64,000 bases of DNA, taken from NCBI RefSeq assembly GCF_004342915.1, contig NZ_SLWL01000001.1, positions 62,001 to 126,000 on the forward strand, given 5' to 3'. The position numbers and the translations under genes were made by a program. Source of the stretch: Camelimonas lactis (GTDB lineage: Bacteria; Pseudomonadota; Alphaproteobacteria; Rhizobiales; Beijerinckiaceae). Under the pieces are notes generated by a model. The model saw nothing but the letters and a program-made list of their open reading frames with translations, was not told the origin of the DNA and made no database searches. Within the stretch, counting starts at the first letter, position 1; the number at the start of each line of letters is the position of its first letter. This document shows, one piece after another, positions 1 through 11,954 of this stretch.

Positions 1-2
1 GC

Positions 3-761
3 GTCGCCGCGACGGGCGTGGTCCACGCCGACGGGTTGTGCCGCAAGCTGACGTTTGAAAGCGTCGGGCATGTGGTTTGCGAAATTTCCCTGCGCGACCA
101 TCAGGTGCGGATGTACCTGCGCGGCGCCGATGGCCAGCCTTACGGCCGCCTGAGCCGCCTTGTCGACAGTCCCGCCGGCCGGGAACTGGTGATGGCGATC
201 AATGGCGGCATGTACGGCGATGATCGCGGGCCGGTCGGCCTGTTCGTGGAGGGGGGCAAGCAGCTGCGCGCCGCCAACACCCGGCGTGGCTCTGGCAATT
301 TTCATATGAAGCCAAATGGGGTGTTCTATGTCACCGCCTCCGGGGCCGGCGTTCTGACCACCGAGCGGTACCTGCGCCAGAAGCCACGGGCGCTTTACGC
401 CACCCAGTCGGGGCCGATGCTGGTGATCGACGGCAAGCTGCATCCGCGTTTCGCCGGGGAGGGGCAGTCGCTCAAGATTCGCAATGGCGTTGGCGTCCGG
501 GGCGGCGGGACCGTGGTGTTCGCCATCTCGGACCAGCCGGTCAGCTTCGGCTCCTTCGCCCGCCTGTTCCGCGACGCCCTGAAGACGCCGGACGCCCTTT
601 ATCTCGACGGCTCCATCTCCAGCATCTATGCGCCGGACGTGGGGCGCCGCGACTGGCTGTATCCGGTGGGGCCAATCATCGGAGTCGCGCCCAGGGCGTC
701 GGGACCGACGCCGGTCGTGCGCCCCCCGGCGAAGGCCGGGTCAAAATCGGCGGCGCGCTAG
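3..761 (+). CDS. Phosphodiester glycosidase (NAGPA/DUF2233) family protein, 5' end cut by the window
   Basis: The frame is already open at the first bases, and the residues before the GTG at 18 (VAATG, then VVHA) read like the end of a signal peptide, so the true start is probably outside the window. The visible part of about 250 residues has the family landmarks in order: a Cys close to the mature N-terminus and another about 13 residues later, INGGMY near residue 61, NGVFY, TQSGPMLV, RNGVGV and LYLDGSISS near the C-terminus. Members of this fold act on exported glycan or phosphodiester substrates outside the cytoplasm. The substrate cannot be read from the sequence. The tail is Pro/Ala/Arg-rich and probably disordered. 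Confidence 0.75.
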   Translation, partial: VAATGVVHADGLCRKLTFESVGHVVCEISLRDHQVRMYLRGADGQPYGRLSRLVDSPAGRELVMAINGGMYGDDRGPVGLFVEGGKQLRAANTRRGSGNFHMKPNGVFYVTASGAGVLTTERYLRQKPRALYATQSGPMLVIDGKLHPRFAGEGQSLKIRNGVGVRGGGTVVFAISDQPVSFGSFARLFRDALKTPDALYLDGSISSIYAPDVGRRDWLYPVGPIIGVAPRASGPTPVVRPPAKAGSKSAAR

Positions 762-920
762 CGCCCTTTCGGGAAGGCGGAGGCTCAGTTTCCCGAACAG
801 GGCGCATCAGACTGAAGAAGCCGGGCGGATTTTACGCGGGCCTCCTGCCGGAGATGCGTCAGGCCGCGCGGTGTGAAAAACATCGGGGCTGGCCCATGGC
901 GCAACCAGGCGTGAGAACAG

Positions 921-956
921 CCAATAAAAAGGACCCATGTCCATGGAACATGGGTC
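921..956 (-). terminator. Intrinsic terminator of the KGG-repeat gene
   Basis: GACCCATGT (932-940) and ACATGGGTC (948-956) form a perfect 9-bp stem with a 7-base loop. Read on the minus strand the stem is followed directly by CTTTTTATT. It lies 26 bases beyond the stop codon of the leftward KGG gene. There is no U-run on the plus strand, so it is one-directional. Confidence 0.8.
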
Positions 957-981
957 ACTTCTGTTCAGATGTGTTTCCGGT

Positions 982-1323
982 TCACGCCTCGGTCAGCGGG
1001 CTTTCCGCTCCAGCGACGACAGGGCCTTTGACCATGTCGTCCGGACCGGCGCTCCGGCCGGCGCTGCGCAAGGGTTGCGAGGATTGGCCGCCCTTGCGTC
1101 CGGCATGAGACGCCAGCTCCCGGTTCTGGGAAAAACTGCGATCCTCGGGGCTGACATTCTGGCCGCCCTTGCGTCCCGCGGCCGCCGCAAGGCCGCGGTC
1201 CCGTGAGAAGCTGCGCTTTTCCTCGGGCACGCTGCGCCCGCCCTTGCTGGCGATTTCCCGTTGCCGTTCGCGATCCATGGAGGCGAAACCCCGGCGGGAT
1301 TTTCCGGTGTTCTCTGTCATCAT
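982..1323 (-). CDS. KGG-repeat stress-induced protein (YciG/GsiB/Con-10 type)
   Basis: A 113-residue hydrophilic protein with three copies of the short (S/R)KGG repeat family: IASKGGRSV, AAGRKGGQN and HAGRKGGQS. The repeats are spaced about 25 residues apart and separated by RSFSxxR(G/E)LA segments. Such proteins are small, Lys/Gly-rich and linked to desiccation or general stress in other bacteria. No enzymatic role is known or visible. I use the first of two adjacent ATGs (1323 and 1320) because CGGGGA lies about 5 bases upstream; the frame extends further upstream without a better ribosome site. The gene is divergent from hrpB and ends at its own terminator. The last 30 residues do not follow the repeat. 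Confidence 0.7.
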   Translation of the reverse strand: MMTENTGKSRRGFASMDRERQREIASKGGRSVPEEKRSFSRDRGLAAAAGRKGGQNVSPEDRSFSQNRELASHAGRKGGQSSQPLRSAGRSAGPDDMVKGPVVAGAESPLTEA

Positions 1324-1517
1324 GTTTTCCCCGGCTGCAGCCATGACCGGGCCTTGCCCGCTCTGGCGAACCGCAGCATTCAATTTTCCATGCAGGGTGT
1401 TTTGGTTATTGCGCCTGGCGGCTCCGCCCGCGCCCGGTGGATCCGCCAGCCAGCTGTCGTCAGATCAGCTTGCCTGACCTGTGAGGAAAAAGCGTCGACG
1501 CCATCCCGTGGTGGTAC

Positions 1518-1540
1518 AACAATCGCCGCGCACGATTGTT
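1518..1540. promoter_or_regulatory. Perfect 8-bp inverted repeat between divergent KGG gene and hrpB
   Basis: AACAATCG (1518-1525) and CGATTGTT (1533-1540) are exact reverse complements separated by 7 bases. The repeat lies in the 295-base region between the KGG gene and the favoured hrpB start. A weak promoter-like pair follows on the plus strand: TTGTTC at 1537-1542 and TAGATG at 1559-1564. It may be an operator or a hairpin. No cognate regulator lies nearby. Confidence 0.35.
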
Positions 1541-1618
1541 CCGAAAACAACGTCGTTTAGATGGGTATTCGGAAAGTTGCAGGTCGCATTGCCGCTAACG
1601 TACTCAGGATGCTTAACT

Positions 1619-4150
<2,532 letters not shown>

Positions 4151-4220
4151 GACACCGGTCTGGCGCCTGCAGGGAGCGCGGCGCGCCGGCGGCGTCGCGA
4201 TCCGCCACGCGCGGCGATGT

Positions 4221-4856
4221 TCAGAAGACGCGCCGCTCGCCGCTTTTGTCCTCGATCTTCATGCGCTCCGCAACGGGGAGGCGGGCGACGATATCGTGCA
4301 GGATCTCCGGCGACAGGTCGATGGCGTAAAGCTTCCAGCGAAAGCCACTGATGCGGAAACGCCAGCCGAGGCGGCGTTTGGGGTCGCCGTCGACGTCCAC
4401 ATTCATGCGGAAGTGGGTCAGGCCGGTGAATGACGCGTCGTTGATCTTGGCCAGCGCGCCGCCGATGCCGTCGATGCCGAGACGCGCGACAGGCTTTGGC
4501 TTGCCGCCCTCGTCGGGCCAGCCGCGCTCCAGCAGTTCGGAGAGGGCGGCCGGGGTCGTCATCTGGTGCAGCACCGGGTAGAGCGCGTTGGCGGCGAGGC
4601 CGGCGGCGATCTGCTGCGCGAACGGGCTCGCCGCCTGCTCCTTGCCGTGAATGGCCAGATAGGCGCGCAGCACCTGGCGGGTCAGGGAGCGGCCAAGCGA
4701 ACCCTTGTCGACCTGGGCCAGAATCGCGGGCGCATCGCGGTTGCGCACGGCTTCGGCCAGGTGGGCCGCGGCGATGAACGGCGTCGCCATATAAGCCAGA
4801 ACGAGAATGACAGCGGCGGCAATCCAGAAGGTGTACGAGCGCAACAGCGCTGGCAT
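4221..4856 (-). CDS. DUF2939 membrane-anchored protein
   Basis: About 211 residues. The N-terminal hydrophobic helix (FWIAAAVILVLAYMATPF, roughly residues 9-26) should anchor the protein in the inner membrane. The remainder is predicted to face the periplasm. The early block LAEAVRNRDAPAILAQVD and the conserved C-terminal FRISGFRWKLYAIDLS are typical of DUF2939 proteins, which have no assigned function. The ATG at 4856 is preferred over an upstream ATG at 4913 because it places the anchor near the N-terminus and has GGAG about 10 bases upstream. It converges with hrpB across a 70-base gap. Confidence 0.65.
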   Translation of the reverse strand: MPALLRSYTFWIAAAVILVLAYMATPFIAAAHLAEAVRNRDAPAILAQVDKGSLGRSLTRQVLRAYLAIHGKEQAASPFAQQIAAGLAANALYPVLHQMTTPAALSELLERGWPDEGGKPKPVARLGIDGIGGALAKINDASFTGLTHFRMNVDVDGDPKRRLGWRFRISGFRWKLYAIDLSPEILHDIVARLPVAERMKIEDKSGERRVF

Positions 4857-5037
4857 TGGCGCAGTCTCCGGTCTGGGATGTGAGGGCCGGGCGAATCGGT
4901 CACGGCCCATCATTAACCGTCATGGGGCGGCGGCGAAACGTTTTGCCCCCCGGCGGACGGAAATGTTTCAGGGCAAAACAGCCCTGGGGCAGGGTGGACT
5001 GGGGGAACGCGGCGGGTCAACCCGCGGGGGCGCCGGC

Positions 5038-5883
5038 TCAGCCAATGCCGAAACTGCGCGTGAGCCCGGCCGCCAGCAACGCCCCGGCCAGCGGCGCCAG
5101 CGTCGGCACGGCGGCGTAGCGCCAGCCCGAATCGCCCTTGCCAGCTACCGGCAACAGGGCGTGGGCGACGCGGGGAGCCAGATCGCGGGCCGGGTTGATG
5201 GCGTAGCCGGTGGGGCCGCCGAGGCTGAGGCCAATCGCCCAGACCGCCAGGCCGACCAGCAGCGGACCGAGGCCGTGCGGCAGGCCGGCGGCGGCGACGC
5301 CCTGCGAGCCGATGACGGCGACCAGCAGGGCCAGCATGCAGGTGGCGAGCATTTCGGCGAGCCAGGCTGAGGCGCTGGCGCCGTTGGGCTTTGCGCCGCT
5401 GGGCTTTGCGCGGCTGGACCTGGCGCCGCTGGGCCCGGCGCCCGTCGGCGGCGTCGGCGCATCGTCGGCGGGCGGGTTGTCCGCCGCGGGTTCGGCCGGG
5501 CTGGTGCAGAAGGTGGCCAACTTCAGGGCCGGATCGGGGGTGGCGGCGTAGAATGGCCGGTAGGTGAGCCAGACGAGCGCCGCGCCGGCGAAGGCGCCGA
5601 GGAACTGCGCCGGGACATAAAGCGGCAGCAGGGACCAGTTGCCGGAGCGGGCGGCGGCGAACAGGGTGATCGCCGGATTGATATGCGCCTCAGGGCTGCC
5701 GGCGGCCTGGGCCGTCAGCACGCCGCAGACGACGGCGAAGCCCCAGGCGGCGGTGATCGCCAGCCAGCCGGCGCCCTCGGCTTTCGAGCCCTTGAGCAGG
5801 GCGGCGGCGACGCCTCCATTACCCAGATACACCAGGACGGCCACGCCCAGAAATTCGCCGGCGGGGACGGAACCCATTGCCAT
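5038..5883 (-). CDS. MIP-family channel (aquaporin / glycerol facilitator)
   Basis: A 281-residue polytopic membrane protein. The two half-helix signatures are both present: HINPAITLF in the first half and GYAINPARD in the second. Water- and glycerol-conducting channels both carry these, and the GYAINPARDL(A)PR form is more common in glycerol facilitators. I would not fix the substrate. About 45 residues rich in Pro/Ala/Gly/Ser/Lys interrupt the protein between the halves (about residues 128-172). They are encoded by a 15-bp tandem repeat and likely form an extended cytoplasmic or periplasmic loop. The start has AAGGAG 9 bases upstream. It follows cmk on the same strand after about 100 bases, the position where rpsA is usually found. 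Confidence 0.85.
   Translation of the reverse strand: MAMGSVPAGEFLGVAVLVYLGNGGVAAALLKGSKAEGAGWLAITAAWGFAVVCGVLTAQAAGSPEAHINPAITLFAAARSGNWSLLPLYVPAQFLGAFAGAALVWLTYRPFYAATPDPALKLATFCTSPAEPAADNPPADDAPTPPTGAGPSGARSSRAKPSGAKPNGASASAWLAEMLATCMLALLVAVIGSQGVAAAGLPHGLGPLLVGLAVWAIGLSLGGPTGYAINPARDLAPRVAHALLPVAGKGDSGWRYAAVPTLAPLAGALLAAGLTRSFGIG
5378..5443. repeat. 15-bp tandem repeat inside the channel gene
   Basis: About 4.4 imperfect copies of GCGCCGCTGGGCTTT start at 5378, 5393, 5408, 5423 and (partial) 5438. The unit is a multiple of three, so copy-number change would only lengthen or shorten the inter-domain loop of the channel. Confidence 0.75.
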
Positions 5884-5987
5884 TGCTTGCCGCTCCTTGC
5901 GGATCCACCGGATCGCGCTTCATGGACAGGAGCAGTAGCCGGCGCCTCGCCAGCCCGGAAATCTCCGATTGTGGACGTCGCGTGGGG

Positions 5988-6671
5988 TCAGCGGCCGGGT
6001 CGGGGCGCGCCCAGCAGGCGCTGGACAATGGCAAGGGCGCTGGCGAAGGCGCCGTCGATGTCGAGGCTGGTGGTGTCGAGCAGCACCGCGTCCGCCGCCG
6101 GAACCAGCGGCGCCACGGCGCGGCTGGCGTCGTCGGCGTCGCGCTTGCGGATATCCGCCAGAATCCGGTCGTAGGACGCGGCCGGATCGCGCGCCGCCAG
6201 CTCCCGGTAGCGGCGGTCGGCCCGGGCTTCGGCCGAAGCGGTGACGAACAGCTTGGCGGGCGCGTCGGGACAGATCACCGTGCCGATATCGCGCCCGTCC
6301 AGCACCGCGCCGCCAGGGCGGGCGGCGAAGGCGCGCTGTGCGTCCAGCAGGGCGGCGCGCACGCCGGGCAGGGCGGCGACCCGGGAGGCGGCGGCCCCGG
6401 CCTCGCCGGTGCGCAGCGCGGGGTTGTCGGCGAAATCCGCCGGCAGCCCCCGGGCGATGGCCACCGCGACCGGCTCATCATCGAGCGCCGCGCCGTGGTT
6501 CAGCACGCCCACGGCGACGGCGCGATACAGCAGGCCGGTGTCCAGCCAGGGCAGCCCGTAATGGGCGGCGAGGCGGCGGGCCAGCGTGCCCTTGCCGGAG
6601 GCGGCGGGGCCGTCAATGGCGATCACCGGCGCGATGTTGGAGGCGATGACGGCAGCGGTCGGCGCGCCCAT
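5988..6671 (-). CDS. cmk: Cytidylate kinase
   Basis: A 227-residue nucleoside monophosphate kinase that phosphorylates CMP and dCMP with ATP. The P-loop is [13 protein letters not shown] near residue 17. It is followed by the substrate-binding block [10 protein letters not shown], the DGRDIGTV motif near the middle and the [12 protein letters not shown] lid segment. It starts one base after the aroA stop codon, so the two are co-transcribed, an arrangement common in alphaproteobacteria. The usual downstream neighbour rpsA is not present here. Confidence 0.95.
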   Translation of the reverse strand: MGAPTAAVIASNIAPVIAIDGPAASGKGTLARRLAAHYGLPWLDTGLLYRAVAVGVLNHGAALDDEPVAVAIARGLPADFADNPALRTGEAGAAASRVAALPGVRAALLDAQRAFAARPGGAVLDGRDIGTVICPDAPAKLFVTASAEARADRRYRELAARDPAASYDRILADIRKRDADDASRAVAPLVPAADAVLLDTTSLDIDGAFASALAIVQRLLGAPRPGR

Positions 6672-6672
6672 T

Positions 6673-8025
6673 TCAGCCTCCGTCCATGGCGATGTCGGCG
6701 CCGAGCGACCGCATCAGCGGCGTGAACGCCGGGAAGCTGGTGGCGATCATGGCGGCGTCGTCGATGCGCATGCCCTCGCTGGCGGCAAGGCCCAGCACGA
6801 GGAACGACATGGCGATGCGATGGTCGAGATGGGTGGCGGCCACGCCGCCGCCGCGCACCCGTCCGGCGCCGCCGGTGACGATCAGGTCGTCGCCCTCGAT
6901 GCGGTTGACGACGCCCGCCGCCGTCAGGCCGTCGGCGATGGCGGCGAGACGGTCGGATTCCTTGACGCGCAGTTCGGAGAGGCCGCGCATGCGGGTTTCA
7001 CCTTCGGCGAAGGCCGCCGCCACGGCGAGCACCGGATATTCGTCGATCATGGACGGCGCCCGCTCGGCCGGCACGTCGACGCCCTTCAGGGCGCTGGCGC
7101 GCACGCGCAGGGTGGCCACGTCCTCGCCGCCCTCGCTGGTCTGGTTGATGGCCTCGATGTCGGCACCCATCTCGCGCAGGGTCGTGAACAGGCCGGTGCG
7201 CAGCGGGTTCATCATCACGCCTTCCAGCGTGATCCCGGAGCCTGGAACAATCAGCGCCGCCACCAGCGGAAAGGCGGCGGAGGAGGGGTCGGCGGGAATG
7301 GCGATGTCCGAGCCGGCAAGCTCCGGCTGGCCGGTCAGGGTGATCTTGCGGCCGTGTTCGCCCCAGGGCTCCACCTCGACCGTGGCGCCGAAGTGGCGCA
7401 GCATGCGCTCGGTATGGTCCCGCGAGGCTTCGCGCTCGATCACCGTGGTCCTGCCTGGGGCATTGAGGCCGGCCAGCAGCACCGCCGATTTGATCTGGGC
7501 CGAGGCCACCGGCGTTTCATAAACCACCGGAACGGTTTCGCGGGCGCCTTCCAGGGTCAGCGGGCAGCGCCCGCCTTCCGCTTCGGCGACGACGCGGGCG
7601 CCCATCTTCAGCAGCGGATCGATGATCCGGCGCATGGGGCGTTTGCGCAAGGAGGCGTCGCCGTCGAAGGTGGCGGTGACCGGATGGCCGGCGACCACGC
7701 CCATCATCAGACGCGAGCCGGTGCCGGCGTTACCGAAATCCAGTGTTTCCGCAGGGGACGCCAGGCCGCCGACGCCGACGCCGCGCACGGTCCAGGCGCC
7801 TTCGCCGGTGCGGACCACATCCGCGCCGAGGGCGCGGGCCGCGGCGGCGGTCGCCAGCACGTCATCGCCTTCCAGCAGGCCGGTAACGTGGGTTTCGCCC
7901 ACGCTCAGCAGGCCGAAGATCAGCGCCCGGTGCGACATGGACTTGTCGCCAGGCACACGCACGGCGCCTTGCAGCGGGCCGGACGGGCGGGAGGCGGAGG
8001 GAACCGGCGTTGAATGAGCGCTCAC
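6673..8025 (-). CDS. aroA: 3-phosphoshikimate 1-carboxyvinyltransferase (EPSP synthase)
   Basis: A 450-residue enzyme of the shikimate pathway that joins shikimate-3-phosphate and phosphoenolpyruvate. Visible motifs are the N-terminal [29 protein letters not shown] near residue 90, [30 protein letters not shown] and ELRVKESDR. The LDFGN-type motif, RPM and length resemble the class II group. The Gly in GNAGT differs from the Ala found in the best-known glyphosate-tolerant enzyme, so tolerance should not be inferred. It is the first gene of an aroA-cmk pair. Confidence 0.95.
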   Translation of the reverse strand: MSAHSTPVPSASRPSGPLQGAVRVPGDKSMSHRALIFGLLSVGETHVTGLLEGDDVLATAAAARALGADVVRTGEGAWTVRGVGVGGLASPAETLDFGNAGTGSRLMMGVVAGHPVTATFDGDASLRKRPMRRIIDPLLKMGARVVAEAEGGRCPLTLEGARETVPVVYETPVASAQIKSAVLLAGLNAPGRTTVIEREASRDHTERMLRHFGATVEVEPWGEHGRKITLTGQPELAGSDIAIPADPSSAAFPLVAALIVPGSGITLEGVMMNPLRTGLFTTLREMGADIEAINQTSEGGEDVATLRVRASALKGVDVPAERAPSMIDEYPVLAVAAAFAEGETRMRGLSELRVKESDRLAAIADGLTAAGVVNRIEGDDLIVTGGAGRVRGGGVAATHLDHRIAMSFLVLGLAASEGMRIDDAAMIATSFPAFTPLMRSLGADIAMDGG

Positions 8026-8199
8026 GGGGATTTCCTGCTTTCAGGCGACGGACCGATGCCGGCAATGCGGCGCCGGCGCGTCATGGCTTGTAAAGCAAGT
8101 CGCCGCAAAGTGGGAGCCGGCTTTGCCGGGAGGCTGGCGCGACGCCGTTCACCGCCGTCGCGCGGGGCTGCGTCGCCAGCGCGCCGCCTTCGCGGAAGG

Positions 8200-8532
8200 C
8201 TATTTACCGCCGCACTGGGTTCTGACGGCGCCGTCGTACTGGGCGACGCCGGCGTTGGCGTTGGCCACGTTGCGATCACGCTCCGCCCCGGTCTGGCAGC
8301 GCTTGTAAAAAGCGCTGGCCTTGCGAAGCGTCGCCGCCTGCTTGCGCCAGGCGGCGCAGCGCTCCCTGTCCGAGGCGGTGGCCGCCTCGGCAAGTTCGGC
8401 GCGGGCCTCGCGCACTTCCGACAGCATGACCAGGGCGTCGCGCTGGCAGGTCTGGCTCACGGGCGCGGCGGCCGCGGCGTGGGGCAGGCACAGGAGGGCG
8501 GCGATGGCCAGGGCGGGGTGTGCGCGATTCAT
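8200..8532 (-). CDS. Small exported protein of unknown function
   Basis: A 110-residue protein with a clear signal peptide (ALAIAALLCLPHAAAAA, cleavage expected near residue 22). The mature part is about 88 residues, mostly helical and charged, with four Cys: QTCQRD, ERCAAW, KRCQTG and TQCGGK. These could form two disulfides in the periplasm. I do not recognise the family. It starts three bases after the fumarase stop codon and so is probably translated from the fumarase message. Confidence 0.6.
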   Translation of the reverse strand: MNRAHPALAIAALLCLPHAAAAAPVSQTCQRDALVMLSEVREARAELAEAATASDRERCAAWRKQAATLRKASAFYKRCQTGAERDRNVANANAGVAQYDGAVRTQCGGK

Positions 8533-8535
8533 GCC

Positions 8536-10167
8536 TCAGCTCAGGTTCAGTTCGCGGAAGAAGTCGTTGCCCTTGTCGTCGATGACGATGAAGGCCGGGA
8601 AATCTTCCACCTCAATACGCCAGATCGCTTCCATCCCCAACTCGGGATATTCCACCACTTCGACCTTGCGGATGCAGTCCTGGGCGAGGCGGGCGGCGGG
8701 GCCGCCGATGGAGCCGAGGTAGAAGCCGCCGTGCTTCTGGCAGGCTTCGCGCACCTGGGAGGAACGGTTGCCCTTGGCCAGCATCACCATGGAGCCGCCG
8801 GCGCCCTGGAACTGGTCCACATAGGCGTCCATGCGGCCGGCGGTGGTGGGGCCGAAGGAGCCGGAGGCATAGCCGGTCGGCGTCTTGGCCGGGCCGGCGT
8901 AATACACCGGGTGGTTGCGCAGATATTCGGGCATCGGGTCGCCACGCTCCAGCCGCTCGCGGATTTTGGCGTGGGCCAGGTCGCGGGCGACGATCATCGG
9001 GCCGCTGAGCGACAGGCGGGTGCGGATCGGATACTTGCTCAGGGTGGCGAGAATCTCGCTCATCGGCTGGTTGAGGTCGATTTTCACGACGTCGCCGCCC
9101 AGCGTCGCCTCGTCCACCTCCGGCATGAAGCGGGCGGGGTTGGTTTCAAGCTGCTCGAGGAACACGCCGTCGCGGGTGATCTTCCCCTTGGCCTGGCGGT
9201 CGGCCGAGCAGGAGACGCCGAGGCCGATCGGCAGCGAGGCGCCGTGGCGCGGCAGGCGGATGACGCGCACGTCGTGGCAGAAATACTTGCCGCCGAACTG
9301 GGCGCCGACGCCAAGGCTCTGGGTCAGCTTGTGGATTTCCTCCTCCATGGCGACGTCGCGGAAGGCGTGGCCGTCCGCCGAGCCGGAGGTGGGAAGGTCG
9401 TCGAGGTAGCGGGTGGAGGCGAGCTTGACCGTTTTCAGGTTCTGCTCGGCGCTCATGCCGCCGATGACGATGGCGAGGTGGTAGGGCGGGCAGGCGGCGG
9501 TGCCGAGCGTCAGGATCTTTTCCTTCAGAAAGGCGATCATGCGGTCGTGGGTGAGCAGCGCCGGGGTGCCCTGGAACAGGAAGGTCTTGTTGGCCGAGCC
9601 GCCGCCCTTGGCGACGAACAGGAACTTGTAGGCGTCTTCGCCTTCCGCATAGATGTCGATCTGCGCCGGCAGGTTGGAGCCGGTGTTCTTTTCCTCGAAC
9701 ATCGACAGGGGCGCGAGCTGGGAATAGCGCAGGTTACGCTTCAGATAGGCGTCCCTGATGCCCTTGCCGATGGCTTCCTCGTCCCCGCCGTCGGTCCAGA
9801 CCATACGCCCCTTCTTGCCCATGACGATGGCGGTGCCGGTGTCCTGGCACATGGGCAACACGCCGCCGGCGGCGATGTTGGCGTTCTTCAGCAGGTCGTA
9901 GGCGACGAAGCGGTCGTTGCCGGTAGCTTCCGGGTCCTGGAGGATTTTGGCCAGCTGCTGGAGGTGGCCGGGGCGCAGCAGGTGGTTGATGTCCATGAAC
10001 GCCGCTTCGGCCAGGGCGGTGATCGCCTCCGGAGCGACGTTCAGGAACTCGCGGTCGCCGATCTTCTCGACGCTCACGCCGGCGTCCGTGACCTTGCGGT
10101 AGGGCGTCGTATCGGGGCCGAGGGGAAACAGGGTCGAGGTGGCGGCGAGGCCGGACGCATCAGACAT
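8536..10167 (-). CDS. Fumarate hydratase class I, iron-sulfur dependent
   Basis: A 543-residue two-domain enzyme of the FumA/FumB type that interconverts fumarate and malate in the citric acid cycle using an oxygen-sensitive 4Fe-4S cluster. Candidate cluster cysteines are C107 in MCQDTGTA, the Cys in TAACPPYH and the Cys in GVSCSADRQ. The C-terminal beta domain contains [18 protein letters not shown] and [12 protein letters not shown]. Length and full collinearity match the fused single-chain class I enzymes. Upstream is a 378-base non-coding stretch that should hold its promoter. Confidence 0.94.
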   Translation of the reverse strand: MSDASGLAATSTLFPLGPDTTPYRKVTDAGVSVEKIGDREFLNVAPEAITALAEAAFMDINHLLRPGHLQQLAKILQDPEATGNDRFVAYDLLKNANIAAGGVLPMCQDTGTAIVMGKKGRMVWTDGGDEEAIGKGIRDAYLKRNLRYSQLAPLSMFEEKNTGSNLPAQIDIYAEGEDAYKFLFVAKGGGSANKTFLFQGTPALLTHDRMIAFLKEKILTLGTAACPPYHLAIVIGGMSAEQNLKTVKLASTRYLDDLPTSGSADGHAFRDVAMEEEIHKLTQSLGVGAQFGGKYFCHDVRVIRLPRHGASLPIGLGVSCSADRQAKGKITRDGVFLEQLETNPARFMPEVDEATLGGDVVKIDLNQPMSEILATLSKYPIRTRLSLSGPMIVARDLAHAKIRERLERGDPMPEYLRNHPVYYAGPAKTPTGYASGSFGPTTAGRMDAYVDQFQGAGGSMVMLAKGNRSSQVREACQKHGGFYLGSIGGPAARLAQDCIRKVEVVEYPELGMEAIWRIEVEDFPAFIVIDDKGNDFFRELNLS

Positions 10168-10545
10168 GAATCAACGCCGGGCGCCTGTGTCCGGAGCCGG
10201 ACAGCGACAACGCCCATCCCTTTGTTTGCGCGCCCGCGCCGGCGGCGGGAAACCGTTTCGCCGCCGGGCAGGCGCCTGGTTGTCAACAGGCGGCCCCGGG
10301 GCGGCTCAACTCATGGAAGGGGCGGTCGCGACGTCCGGACGGACGGGGCGACGCCAGATCCATCCGGGCGGAGCCGGCTCCAGGGCCTCTGCTGCATGCA
10401 TAAGCGCTGCGCGGCGTTTGATAAAGAGAATTAGTATACTTCCAGACTGCTGACGCGGGCGCGGCCGTAGCGGCGCCGCGACGGCGCCAGGCAATGAGCC
10501 GGCTGCGCGCCTTGTCCGCGCGCGCCTGTCCCGCTTGCTGCGGCC
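10168..10545. other. Intergenic region upstream of the fumarase gene
   Basis: No convincing gene. The only AT-rich patch is 10421-10444; on the minus strand it contains TATACTAATTCTCTTTATC. A TATACT there could be a -10 for the fumarase gene, but I see no matching -35. No terminator for ptsN is evident. Confidence 0.4.
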
Positions 10546-11031
10546 TCAGGCCAGCGCGGCCCTGGCGGGCTGGGCGGCGCCGTTGGTCTCGGTCAGCAGG
10601 GCGTAAAGCGCGTCCGGATCACGGGTGGCCCGGATGCGCTCCAGCATGGCCGGCTCGCGCAGCACGCGCGCCACGCGGGCCAGCGCCTTCAGGTGATCGG
10701 CGCCGGCGTTCTCCGGCGCAAGCAGCAGAAACATCAGGTCAACCGGCTGGCCGTCGAGCGCGTCGAAGTCAAAGGGGCGCTCGGCGCGGGCGAACAGGCC
10801 GACCACGCGATCCAGCTTCTCGGGCTTGCCGTGAGGAATGGCGATGCCATCGCCAATGCCCGTGGAGCCAAGGCGTTCACGCTGCACCAGCGTGTCATAG
10901 ATTTCCCGCTCGGTCAGATCGGGAATCAGCGTGGCCGCGTGCGCCGCCAGTTCCTGAAGCGCCTGCTTCTTGCTGTTGCACTTGAGGGCCGGGATCACAG
11001 CCTCGGGTGTCAGAAGATCTGTCAGGGGCAT
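10546..11031 (-). CDS. ptsN: PTS IIA-like nitrogen-regulatory protein PtsN
   Basis: A 161-residue EIIA-Ntr protein. The phosphorylatable His is H67 in GIAIPHGKPEKL, and QRERLGSTGIGDG just before it is the usual lead-in. It is the last phospho-acceptor of the nitrogen PTS (PtsP-NPr-PtsN) and acts by protein-protein interaction to tune potassium, carbon and nitrogen metabolism. Its place downstream of rpoN and hpf is the standard linkage. The C-terminal ten residues are Ala/Pro-rich and variable. Confidence 0.93.
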   Translation of the reverse strand: MPLTDLLTPEAVIPALKCNSKKQALQELAAHAATLIPDLTEREIYDTLVQRERLGSTGIGDGIAIPHGKPEKLDRVVGLFARAERPFDFDALDGQPVDLMFLLLAPENAGADHLKALARVARVLREPAMLERIRATRDPDALYALLTETNGAAQPARAALA

Positions 11032-11187
11032 GTTGTCTCGCGTGCGGCGACGGGCGGACTGCGGCGCAGCCGTCCGGCGACATCCATCAAAAAGCGAAGC
11101 GCCGGGCGACGGACCCTTCCGTCCACCCTGCTCCTGGGCAATGAATCAGTTGCGGCGCTGACCCGATGGTCCGCGCCGCGCCGGCAT

Positions 11188-11796
11188 TCACGCCTTTTCA
11201 GAGGCGGGAGGATCGACCCAGCCGATCGTCCCGTCATTGCGCCGATATACGATGTTCAGCCTGGAAGTGCCAGCATGGCGGAAAAGAAGAATGGGCGCGC
11301 CCGTAATGTCGAGCTGGGACACCGCTGAACTGACAGGCAGCACGGGCAGGGTCTTGGTCATCTCCGCCACCACCACGGGATGGAAATCTTCCTGATCCGC
11401 CTCATCGCCGGGCTCCGCGAACACTGTGGCCGACACATAGTCGCCGTCATCGGCCTCGCCGGCGCCATTCAGCACCGGGCTGGCCCATGCGTCGTTCGCC
11501 GCCTGGCGGGATTTCAGCCGGGCGTTATAGCGGCGCAGGCGTTTTTCCATCCGGTCCGCCGCCTGATCAAAGCTGATCACCGGATCGTGGGAGATACCCG
11601 AAGCTTCAAGGGTGACGCCCGAATCCAGGTGCAGGCCGCACTCGGTGCGATAGCCGCCGCCATCGCGGGTCAGGGTCACGTGTCCGGAGGCATTGCCGCC
11701 AAAGTATTTTTCCACCGCAGCGTTGACGCGGACCTCAATCTGCCCGCGAAGGGCGCTGCCGATGTCCATGTTCTTGCCAGATACGCGTAGCGTCAT
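11188..11796 (-). CDS. hpf: Ribosome hibernation promoting factor, long form
   Basis: About 202 residues. The N-terminal domain (MTLRVSGKNMDIG ... RRYNARLKSR, residues 1-100) is the 30S-binding HPF fold. The C-terminal domain (LPVSSAVSQLDITGAPILLF ... RRNDGTIGWVDPP) is the dimerisation domain that pairs 70S ribosomes in long-form HPF. The ATG at 11796 is chosen over the far upstream start at 11901 because GGGAGG lies 6 bases before it and the upstream residues are unlike HPF. It lies between rpoN and ptsN, the classical context. Confidence 0.93.
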   Translation of the reverse strand: MTLRVSGKNMDIGSALRGQIEVRVNAAVEKYFGGNASGHVTLTRDGGGYRTECGLHLDSGVTLEASGISHDPVISFDQAADRMEKRLRRYNARLKSRQAANDAWASPVLNGAGEADDGDYVSATVFAEPGDEADQEDFHPVVVAEMTKTLPVLPVSSAVSQLDITGAPILLFRHAGTSRLNIVYRRNDGTIGWVDPPASEKA

Positions 11797-11954
11797 ATCA
11801 ACCTCCCATGCGGCAGGGCGACACGGCCGCCCTGCGCCGTCGAAGCGGCGAGTTGCGATGGTCTCTCCGGTATTTGAATCGTAGGAACGCGGCCCGGCCA
11901 AGTCAACGGATACAAAATGGCGACGGGGCCCTGTCGTCGTCCCGTCGCGGCGCC

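Noticed and set aside
1481-1618. GTG start at 1481 for hrpB
   Set aside because: The 46 extra residues are basic and unlike HrpB N-termini; TTG 1619 has AGGA at nine bases and gives the family start.
4969-4986. CAGGGC/GCCCTG hairpin downstream of the channel gene as a terminator
   Set aside because: Six-bp stem only and no U-run on the minus strand.
6586-8013. Open frame opposite aroA
   Set aside because: Antisense shadow; aroA motifs are complete on the other strand.
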